NCBI RefSeq assembly: GCF_004011695.2
Contig: NC_082407.1
Coordinates: 1,736,001-1,800,000 of the forward strand
Direction of reading: 5' to 3'
Length of the DNA stretch: 64,000 nt
DNA from: Ascochyta rabiei
Taxonomy: Eukaryota; Ascomycota; Dothideomycetes; Pleosporales; Didymellaceae
The stretch's first letter is position 1. Every line of letters starts with the position of its first letter. Below are positions 55,737-64,000 of the stretch, one piece after another. The translations under genes were made by a program, and so were the position numbers. The notes beneath the pieces were generated by a model. The model searched no databases, was not told the origin of the DNA, and saw only the letters and a list, made by a program, of their open reading frames with translations.

Positions 55737-56885
55737 GCTAGTTAGGTCTCATGGACGAAGTTTCGTGATGGCGGGATAGGCGCTGGTGAGGAGGAGGAGG
55801 AGGAGGAGGACGACGACGACGACGACGACGTCATTGGTGGATGGGTAGAAGCGCAATGCGTAGTCGGAAGCGCATGACATGACGATCGAGGCATCTTCGG
55901 GGCGCGCGGGGCGGGAGGCGAGGACGCAGACATACCTGAGACACGCACTGTCAACTTTATTTCCTTCTTCATCCCTATCTTTTCCTTTTTTTCTTTTTTT
56001 TTTTTTCCCCTTTATTTTCTATCGACGTTTGTTCACCACGTATCCACGCTTCTTCTTGGGAATCAACAATCTCGCCCTTTCCACCCCCCTCCTCGCCTTC
56101 CTCTTGCAACAGTGTTCCGCTCGCTGCACGCTTAGACGTCATCGGCCGACTCCCCAGCTAAACTGAATAGTAGATCCAACCAATCTGCAGCACGGCTATC
56201 CGCGCACCCACACACACAGAGGAGCAAGGTGCTGGAGATTCCAGTGTCGATCTAGGGTCCCGATCGCAATGAACAGGCCGTGCGACAGCTGTGGTGCTAC
56301 CGCTACCTGAGGAAGTCAGCTCAGAGCACGGGAAAAGCGGAGAGAGGTATATACGTCGAGAGAACCCTGCTCCGTCTTCAACCCACACTTCACTTCCCCC
56401 AACACACACACACAAGGCGGCACCACAGCATCGCCCGAGCCAGGGAGGCAACGGAGCAGATCCCCTCGAGAACACGCCGTTCTTCCATCCCGTTCGTTCG
56501 CATGTACAGAGGGAGATACATGACTGTGTCAACTCCACTGCAGACGGCCCCCAAGGCTTTCCAACCGCGCGCCCCATGCACACAAACGCAAACGCGACTC
56601 TCTCCTCTGACAACGTACAATCCACACTACAAGGGAGGGAGGGAGGCTGGTGCTGGGTTGGTTTGGTTTGGTGTCAGAGGGTGCTGTACTTCACATGCTC
56701 CGATCTGCGATGGAAAGAGTGGTGGTGTGAACAACAGCGGATGGACGACGGCGCCGTGGAACGCGGTGTGTCTTTTTCTCCTAGCTCGCTGATGGGAGGA
56801 TGGATGTACATGATGGCTAGCGCCTACAAAGCAAGGTGGTGCGTTGCAGCAGTTCATGTCATTCGCACTGCGCCGTGGCCTCGCC
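55737..56885. other. Convergent intergenic region with triplet microsatellite
   Basis: About 1.15 kb between the CYSTM stop and the MFS stop. It contains the GAG/GAC microsatellite (about 55786-55830) and a T-rich run at about 55980-56010. Open frames on both strands (for example 56291-56896) have no domain. No gene seen. Confidence 0.5.
55786..55830. repeat. Compound GAG/GAC triplet microsatellite
   Basis: A run of GAG (GGA) triplets passes directly into a run of GAC triplets. It is likely in the CYSTM 3' UTR. Confidence 0.9.
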
Positions 56886-58355
56886 TCAATACGTGAAGCG
56901 AAAGCCGTGCGTGCGCTCGAGAACCGACTTGCCGCTGCTCTGGCGCGCGTTCGCCGTGTAAAAGTACACGCTGAACAGACCCACGAGGCCGATGATCAGA
57001 AGGTGGCTGCCCATCGACACCCACACCGCGGTGGGATAGCGCGGGCTCTCCTGCTGGCGCACAATAAAACTCCCTGCAATGCCGCCCGCGCCGTTGCATG
57101 CCGTGACTGCAGCGGCGGTAAACACCCTCTTCCACTGCCCGACGACGTTGTTCGCTTGATACGTCGCCATGGCTGCCCAGTTGGCCACGTACGCTCCTGT
57201 CGCGAGATACGTGCCGATCAGGCGCACGGTGACCTGGTCGGCGAAGCCCAGCATCGCGAAGCCGGCAATCAGGGTCAGGCAGTTGAAGGCGATGACGGGC
57301 CCGCGCAGTTGCAGTTTGTCACCCGCGTAGGAGGATAGGATGGCAGGGATCACGGCGTAGTAGTATGGCGGTGCGCTGAGCAGGATGGACTCGCCTGTGT
57401 TGAAGCCCATGCCGCCCTGCAGGATAATGGGGAGGAAGTAGGACATGGATGTGGAGACAAGGTTTTGCAGGAAGTAGAGGGTGCAGAAGCCGTAGATCTT
57501 GATGTCTGTGGCGTGGACGAGGACTTTCTTCCAAGTAAAGGGGTCGGCGTGACTGTCGCCGCGGTCATGCTGGATGCGCGAGCTGGCGACGCGCGACTCG
57601 GATTCGGTCAGGAAGTGGAAGGATGTGTGTGAGGTCTCTGGGAAGTCGACCATCCACCAGTAGGCCAGGATGCCGAGGAATGCTGTGATGGCACCCTGCA
57701 CGATGAACATCCACTGCCAGCCCTTCAACCCACACGAGCCATTCAGCCGGTTGAGGCCGTAATTTACGATGCTGCCGGTGGCTAGGACGGTGACTTCGCC
57801 GCTTTGCATGAGCGCAAAGCGGAGTTGTTGTTCTTTGCGCGTGTACCACACACTCAAAAGGTACGTCAGGCCTGGGTAGATGCCAGACATTGCGATTCCA
57901 AGAAGGATCCGCAAAGCAATCATCTGCCTCCATGTCTGTACAAACGCGGTGCACAGCGTGATGATGCCGAAGCAGATGGTGATGAACGAGAACCAGATCC
58001 GGGGGCCGAACGTGCGGACGGCGATGGTCGAGGGCAGCTGGAAGGCAATGCTAGCGATTGTGAAGATGAAGATTGAGACCGAGTAGCGGTTGCCGACGTC
58101 GAGTTCGAGGTCGGAGAGCATGGAGGTTACGGATGCGGAGGAGATGACGCCGCTGTCCAGGAGGTTCAGGCTGCAGAGAATACCTGCGATGGAACACAAG
58201 CGGAGATCCACCTTGAGCCTGATTCCATTCCTCCACTTCTCTTCCATTTCGTCTCTCGCGGAAAGTACCGATGCATCGTCGGCGTCTTGCTGCACTTCGC
58301 GCACCGACTGCTCCTCGGACGCTTGGCTGGGTGCTCGTTTTGTCATCTCGCCCAT
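56886..58355 (-). CDS. MFS transporter, anion:cation symporter (Dal5-like) family
   Basis: Plasma-membrane symporter of organic anions; the family includes allantoate, nicotinate, pantothenate and biotin-type permeases, so the substrate is open. The intronless frame encodes 489 residues from an ATG followed by a hydrophilic head (KRAPSQASEEQSV). The first conserved element is KVDLRLCSIAGILCSLNLLDSGVISSASV, where family members usually have D-R-x-N-x-x-x-A. About 12 membrane segments follow, with the signature TFGPRIWFSFITICFGI, RILLGIAMSGIYPGLTYLLSVWY between helices 2 and 5, and YFLQNLVSTSMSYFLPIILQ in helix 7. Late helices contain NNVVGQWKRVFTAAAVTACNGAGGIAG, a family hallmark. A cytosolic loop is charged (HDRGDSHADPFTWKK). 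The gene converges with CYSTM. Confidence 0.9.
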   Translation of the reverse strand: MGEMTKRAPSQASEEQSVREVQQDADDASVLSARDEMEEKWRNGIRLKVDLRLCSIAGILCSLNLLDSGVISSASVTSMLSDLELDVGNRYSVSIFIFTIASIAFQLPSTIAVRTFGPRIWFSFITICFGIITLCTAFVQTWRQMIALRILLGIAMSGIYPGLTYLLSVWYTRKEQQLRFALMQSGEVTVLATGSIVNYGLNRLNGSCGLKGWQWMFIVQGAITAFLGILAYWWMVDFPETSHTSFHFLTESESRVASSRIQHDRGDSHADPFTWKKVLVHATDIKIYGFCTLYFLQNLVSTSMSYFLPIILQGGMGFNTGESILLSAPPYYYAVIPAILSSYAGDKLQLRGPVIAFNCLTLIAGFAMLGFADQVTVRLIGTYLATGAYVANWAAMATYQANNVVGQWKRVFTAAAVTACNGAGGIAGSFIVRQQESPRYPTAVWVSMGSHLLIIGLVGLFSVYFYTANARQSSGKSVLERTHGFRFTY

Positions 58356-59114
58356 ATACTTCCTACCAAGCTCCTAACAGGGCGTGCGTATTCCCTGCTC
58401 TTAACCGATGTCAATGTCTCTCCAAAGTACGTGTGAAGTAGTACAATGGCGTTGGGTGGATGTCGGTGCAGTACCACGGAAAGCCGCAACCGGAAGCAGA
58501 CGTCCAAACGCAACTCAATCGTCAACGAGCCGAGGTAACCCGCGAGCCCCTCTTGCTTCATATTGCACTCGGTGCAGGACATCCGTTCATATAAGGAAGG
58601 AGTCATGGCGATAAGGATTCCATCCACTTCTATGCATGTACCTCAAAAGTGGTGTGGATCCGACGCCGCTACCGAGGGGGCTCCGCACGTCAGCGTAGCG
58701 CCAAATTGCAAAGAGATGACCAATGCGGCCGCCCACGATTTTTCATCGCGGCTTACCAACACGCCATGTGGGTGCGCAACAGCGGAAGCGTTGCGAACAG
58801 CTGCGTTTCCAAACTTTTCACATGGTAAGATCAAAGCAGGATGTTCGTATGCACGTGTAGCTGGTCCCATCGAAGATGTCGTGCGTGGATGCAGACACGG
58901 CAAATGGCACAAAGCAAGAGTTTGGAGCATCGTTTCGTCAGGAAATTCGTAGTCGTTTCTTCGTAACTGATATAGACACTACATGTAGACCGCTAATCTT
59001 CAACTGTTGTCTGCTCATAAGATAGGTGTTGTACAGATGTGCGCTCAAATGTCTGCGGGCTGATTAACATGCAGAAATGATCAATGCTAGACGGAAACAC
59101 AGATGGAATGACAC
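58356..59114. promoter_or_regulatory. Upstream region of the MFS gene
   Basis: About 760 bases between the MFS start and the F-box gene's stop, both minus-strand. It holds the likely MFS promoter. A 129-codon plus-strand frame (58563-58952) has no domain. No gene seen. Confidence 0.45.
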
Positions 59115-62100
59115 TCATAAACCTTCGGGCATCGGCGCCGGCGTAGCAACCTCCACCTTGATGCCTACTGGTGGAGGCTCGAGAGGCTCAGCCTCGGGTT
59201 CGTGCGCCGGTCGCCCTGGTAGCGGCCTCTCTCTCTGTCTATCCTCGTAGTAGACATAATCGTCCGGACGGCTGTTGTATCTTTGGGGAGGGGGCCGCTC
59301 ATACACATACGGCTCGTGGTACGGCTCATAACGAGCGGGGCCGGGCTGGCGATAGTCTGCCATGTATGGACGTGGTTGATGATAATCGCCGCGAAATCTG
59401 ACGATTTCATACTCGGGCTGACCGTATTCATCGTAGTAAATTGGTGGTGGCGGTCCACGAGGTTCGTCATATCGATGATAACGAGGCGGTGAGATGTGGT
59501 GCGCACGATCCTGGACGGAAACGTAACCGCGCGGAGGTGGGCGAACAGGTGGGTAGAAGCTTTCTTCGGGAGACGCATGGCCGACGCTGTGGTCCCGCGA
59601 GTAGGTGGGCCCATGTGCGCGATCCCGTTCGGTAGTGGGCTGGGGTGTTTCTGCTTCATCGATGCGGCGCCGCTGTTCTTCATATCTGCTCCGTTGAGAA
59701 CGGGTGATGCTTGGTGCACGACCGTAGGGATCGTCACGGGCTGGGATGCTCATGTAGCGGTAATAACGGGACGGCGTTCGGTGCTCATGCGGGCGGTCTC
59801 TACGGCGCTGAGGCATGGGTTGACGTGGAGCACCCACTGAGTCGGGTGTAGGGTTGTGGCGGCCGTTGGGAGGAACCTGATATCCAGAACCATTCGAGAC
59901 GATCGATGGGGCCGGCTGCGGCACGGTAAGTGGGCGATATTGGCTCTCAGGCTCACTTGGAGGGGGCGGATTTGGTGGCGGAGGTGTATAACGAGAATCA
60001 TCGTCTTCGTGTGCAGAAACAGAAGGCTTCGAGTCTGGCCGTGGGGGCGGAGGTTCCCCTTCGCTCGCAGGGGGCTGCTCAGGGACGAACTCTTCCAGGA
60101 AGCGGTCCGCAGCTGATTGCCCACGAGGCCCACTGGCCTCCCGTGGTCGTGCTTCAGTCGGGTAGTGGTGTCCATGACGTTGGCCATCCTCCTCAGCATA
60201 CCTGACCTGACGTACATGAGAATTGTACTGTCGGCCATGGCTTGCATAGACGATTTCCTCTGCTGGCGGGCCATAGAAGCGCTCGGTCTCCCGGAAGCCA
60301 GTACGACGTCCAGAGTATTCGTCGTAAGCGGGACCTGCGTGAAATACCCGAGGGGTCGGGACATACTCCAGAAATTCTCTAGAACGAGGGTAACCATCCT
60401 CTGGTTGGTCTTTGGACTGATTATATTCCGTCAACGCATGTCTCATCGAGGCACAACTGCAGGTTACTTACGTAGTATCTTGGCTCGCCATAGTAGCGCT
60501 CTCCTCGCTCGAGCGGGGGGCTATCGCGATGGGAACGCTTCCTGTCCCCAAGGCTTGGGGCTTGGTTGGCTCGATCGGTGGCAGTGGCTGGTCTCTCGGG
60601 GCCGTACTCGTCTTCCGCGGGCTTAGAGAGCCGGGGTGACTCGGTACGTGACGCCCCAATGGTTGATGGGCCTGACTTGTCTAGTGCAATGCCTGGAGTA
60701 CCACTTGCACGGAGGGCGTCTTTGGCTGGTCCAGAGGAAGCAGGTGAGGTCAGTCCATCATCTTCAATCTTGCCGATCGTCGGCAGGGGCAGGGGAAACA
60801 AGCTCGGGAAAGTGGTCGCGATCATGAGGAGTTTCTCGTCATCCATACCCGGAGCGTGAATGAGCCCTGAGATGAAGCGCTCGCTGGGGAGTTCGATCAT
60901 GTCCTCTTTCCAGTCCAGCGTGGTAGAAGCTTGTCCGTAACCAATGCCAGAAGGAACGGCGACCAGGTGCTGGGACCGAAAGTGCGAAAACAAAGTCAAA
61001 ACAGTATATGTCCTCCTTTCCTCGGGCTTTGAGTAGTAGGCTCCGGTAAGGTGCTGTGCAGACTGGAGCTGACAAGCCTTACAACACAGGCCCGGCGCGT
61101 TCTTTAGCGCTTTCGATATCTCATGGTTGGAGAGCGCACCAATGAAGTGGTTCAGATTTGGCTCATAGTTGAACGCGACGTGGAACTTTGAAACGACGCG
61201 ATGCAACAAGACATAGATCCGAAGGCTGTTGGGCAAATCCTTGATCCCGGAGGTCTGTTTCCACATGTCTTGGGCCATCCCAATGATGGTACTTACTTCC
61301 TTGTCGAACGAGGCTGTGCTGTGACTGGGGTCCTCGCTACCATTCGATACGGGATCGGCGATGCCGTAGTTTGGTGCAGGTACAGCAGGAGGTGGGGCCA
61401 CAGCGGAGTTGATCATAGCGGGGGATGGCATGTATGAAGGGTGACCCGGGTGAGGACCATAACCTGGAGGACCCATGGATTGGTATGCATGTCCCTCTGC
61501 TGGGACACCATAGACCTGAGAGTAGTCATACGATACCTGTGGCGGGGCAAAAGGGCCGTTGTAGCCAGAGTACTGGTAAGGGCCTGGACTCGCTTGGGGC
61601 ATGTGAGTTGGCATGTGAGGGGTGGATGTTCCTGCACGGGAGAAGCCACCCATGAACCCGCCATAAGCTGCTGCATTAGACGACGCTTGGGGCGCGTACT
61701 TTACTGAAATAGGGTCCGGATGGAAGGGTGTCTCCTCTGGCCATTCGGCTTCTCTCCATGCGACGACAATGTTGCCGCTACTGAACGTGGTAGTGTGCTT
61801 GGCTCCATAATGCTGCACGACACCTTCAAACCCATAGAGTCGGGTGTTGCTTTCGCAGTCGTTGCCGTGGCAGAGGAACAACTCTCGCCGGTACTGTTCT
61901 GTTAGAGGCTTGAGTTTGTTGTCATACACCCATTTCATATTCTCCAGCACCAGATGTGGCTTATGATCAGGAGGCTCCCTTTTCTGTGACGCCTGCAGCG
62001 CAGCTGTCGGTCCGTTGATTGTTTCGTAGTACGTTCGTCGTACGTAGATGAGAAGGTCGGCTGCAAACTTGGGACTATTTTCGTACGTGAGCGCTTTCCC

Positions 62101-63777
62101 GTGATCCCAATCCCGATGGATGAAGTCGTCGGCAATGCTACTCAGCCTGTCGCGGATGGGCCGCTGGGAATCTTCCCATTCCCGGTCCATGGCCTCCTTT
62201 GCCTCCTTGGAGTTAGCATCCTGGTGGCGACGGTCTGTGGTTTTTGTTGGAAGCAAGGCTACACGAGACACGTGGTCGGCTTCGGCTTGTTGGGCAGCAG
62301 GCAAGTTAGCGATTAGGCGAGGCTGCAAGACGCTCCATGCATAGTCGGTCATTGGCTGGGATATCTGGATAGCTGCCTTGAAAGCATCCATGTGGCGCAA
62401 TATGTTTGGAGCAATGGGTGGGTTCATTTGCTGGCACCGACGCTCAATGTCCGTTTTCCGGTTTGCCTTGGCCTCATTGGCATCATGGAGGTTCCTCTGC
62501 TGGTTTGGCTGTGCACTCCCCGTGAGCATGGGCTGCGGGGTGAAGACATTGGGAGGGATGGTTGGGGGCCTTTGATGTACGTAGTGGGTGGATGGTGCTG
62601 CAGCTGTTAGGTTGGGCATCGGAGGGGTTATTGTGAAACGTCGGACACGTCCGCCATGCATGGCAGCCTTCGGAACAGTTGAAGAGTACTTACTCGCTGG
62701 AACGGGTGCATGAATGACGGGAGAAAGGGGTTGGCGCTTTGGGGATTTCGACAGCTTACGTGATGCGGCGGCAGGTGAGCGGGCAGCCGACGCCGCACGC
62801 TTCGTGTCCTTGTATTTGACACACCAGCGCTCCCAGGTCTCGGCTGCTTTCATGCGCTGCCTCCCTCTGGCTTCGAGGCCCTTTGACCATTCCTCGGCCG
62901 CAGACGGACCTAGAGCGAGTGCGCCGTTCAGCTCCTGGACGATGTCTTGGACGTGCTTTCTGTAGTAGTATTTGCCAATCTCCACGTTGGCAGGTATTGT
63001 GGCCGACTGCAGAGCGTACGCGGGAAGGTAGTGGTGGTCGGTGGTAATGGGCGCAAAAGGGAGCGCGGGTCTGAGTGCGGAGGCGGCTGAGAAGAGAAGA
63101 CTTGCGTCCTGGAAGAGTCAGCGACTGAGGAGGATGGTGCGCTTGCAACTCACGGTCTGGCATTGCTGCATCAGACAAGGACCGCATGCTCTGATGGCAA
63201 ATGGCCAGATGGTGCGGACGCCAGCTTCACCTGGGCCTTGCTGCCACAGCTTCTCAGCAGAGCCAGGGAGGGAGACGGAGGAATCGAGCTTGTTACAGAA
63301 CTGACACCTCTTGGACCACACGAGCTGCCACATGTGCAGCTCGGTGAGGCCTGGGAGGGGTTTGGGGGCATTTGAGTTGAAGGCGTTGCGGGCAGAGGCC
63401 CACAGAGCTTCGGACTTTAGGAGATGCAGACAACCATGCTCTGGTTTGGACAGAGAGACGTTGGACACGTCTGAGAGATAGGAACGAAAGGGTCGGTTGA
63501 CTTGAATCAACCGACCAAGGTCTGCAAGCGAACAGAAGGAAAAGATGTGCTGCCACACAGCCGGTGGCAGCCCGGCACAGAGTCCTAAGCTGGTTGAGAG
63601 GGAAGGAGAGACGTGTGCATCTAGCCTGCGCTTCTTGTCTACGGCCGAAGAGGCGTCTTCAGCCTTGCGCTTTGCGACGGGAGCGTCGGTCTGCATCTGG
63701 GCGATGGGCGCATTCAGCGTGCCCTCGGGCTCGTAGAAGTCGACCGAGGAAGCTACACTCGACTCGCGCTCGTACAT
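59115..63777 (-). CDS. Giant F-box protein with long disordered tail
   Basis: Exons 63154-63777, 60472-63108 and 59115-60416 join to 1520 residues. The start (MYERESSVASSV) is the first ATG in the frame, about 65 residues ahead of the F-box-like segment LCAGLPPAVWQHIFSFCSLADLGRLIQVNRPFRSYL, which normally recruits Skp1/cullin-1. Next comes a Trp/Cys-rich part (HMWQLVWSKRCQFC, then RACGPCLMQQC), and a large region with Cys-pair motifs: LFLCHGNDCESNTRLYGFEGVVQHYGAKH and CCKACQLQSAQHLTGAYYS, each followed by HF- or H-type patterns. The last 400 residues are Arg/Pro/Tyr-rich and low-complexity. I recall similar F-box proteins in filamentous fungi but not a function. Substrate recognition may lie in the central half. 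Confidence 0.78.
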
Positions 63778-64000
63778 GGCAGCGCGGCCCACAGGAGCTT
63801 CACCGCCGATGCGCAACGGGCTGCACACATGTGTTGATGGGTGGAGATGGAATGGGCAGGGATGTCCAGCGTTGGGGGTGTATGCGCCGCGGTGAAGCCA
63901 AGGTGAAGTCACGGTCAAGGCGAGGTCAAGGCGAGGTCAAGGTGAGGACAAGGTGAGGTCAACAGTTGAGTTGGCTGCACAACCAGACAGACCAACGACC
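63778..64000. other. Window edge, upstream of the F-box gene
   Basis: Holds the likely 5' UTR/promoter. Near 63895-63962 is an imperfect 10-base repeat of AAGGCGAGGT-type. No gene seen. Confidence 0.5.

Noticed and set aside
1..64000. CRISPR arrays, transposon ends, integrase, tRNA and rRNA genes
   Set aside because: I looked for spaced repeats, terminal repeats and tRNA-type GTTCRA loops by eye. The repeats found are head-to-tail minisatellites without unique spacers, and no candidate folded convincingly.

Overview
The window looks like euchromatic nuclear DNA of a filamentous ascomycete (Pezizomycotina). The evidence is short GT-AG introns of about 48-80 nt with CTAAC or CTGAC branch points, moderately GC-rich coding sequence, a HET-domain relic, and fungal-type proteins such as Atg6, Scm3, class I myosin, polo kinase, Sin3, Dep1, Nop12 and Sla1. 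Dothideomycetes is my guess from protein flavour only. I see no operon, prophage, plasmid, CRISPR array, tRNA or rRNA.

Layout. 0.2-0.9 kb: broken HET-domain relic (-). 1.2-5.4 kb: ATG6 (-) and the centromeric chaperone gene SCM3 (+), divergent. 6.2-10.3 kb: class I myosin (-, 8 exons). 11.0-13.7 kb: polo kinase (-). 14.3-15.1 kb: OPA3-like gene (+). 15.7-16.1 kb: small hypothetical gene (+). 16.7-19.8 kb: GH3 beta-glucosidase with PA14 insert (-). 19.8-21.7 kb: long gene-free stretch. 21.7-26.8 kb: SIN3 (-). 27.6-29.8 kb: membrane nucleotide pyrophosphatase/phosphodiesterase (-). 30.1-31.3 kb: uncharacterised protein (-). 31.8-33.0 kb: decayed GH5 exo-beta-1,3-glucanase (-). 33.6-36.0 kb: uncharacterised Cys-motif protein (-). 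36.5-38.9 kb: STT3 (-). 39.4-42.0 kb: C2H2 zinc-finger protein (-). 43.2-43.8 kb: small membrane protein with a suspect splice site (-). 44.5-47.1 kb: DEP1 (-). 47.8-49.4 kb: NOP12 (+). 50.3-54.0 kb: SLA1 (+). 55.3-55.7 kb: Cys-rich CYSTM-like protein (+). 56.9-58.4 kb: MFS transporter (-). 59.1-63.8 kb: giant F-box protein (-).

Most genes are single-copy housekeeping genes that sit next to each other without forming a pathway. Two pairs share a process: SIN3 and DEP1 (Rpd3L-type deacetylase complex), and class I myosin and SLA1 (endocytic actin patch). Both pairs lie more than 15 kb apart, so this may be chance.

The unusual signals are in gene structure. Four introns of length 3n carry no stop and are invisible to open-reading-frame inspection (polo kinase, SIN3, phosphodiesterase, SLA1). 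Two introns are apparently GC-AG (phosphodiesterase, DEP1). One intron seems to have lost its acceptor AG (DUF6640-like gene). One gene has a first coding exon made of the ATG alone (myosin). There are two clear pseudogenes and several minisatellites in coding or promoter DNA. I did not find a convincing undescribed multi-gene system. Exon joins below were worked out by hand and checked for frame; most total lengths come out as whole codons.
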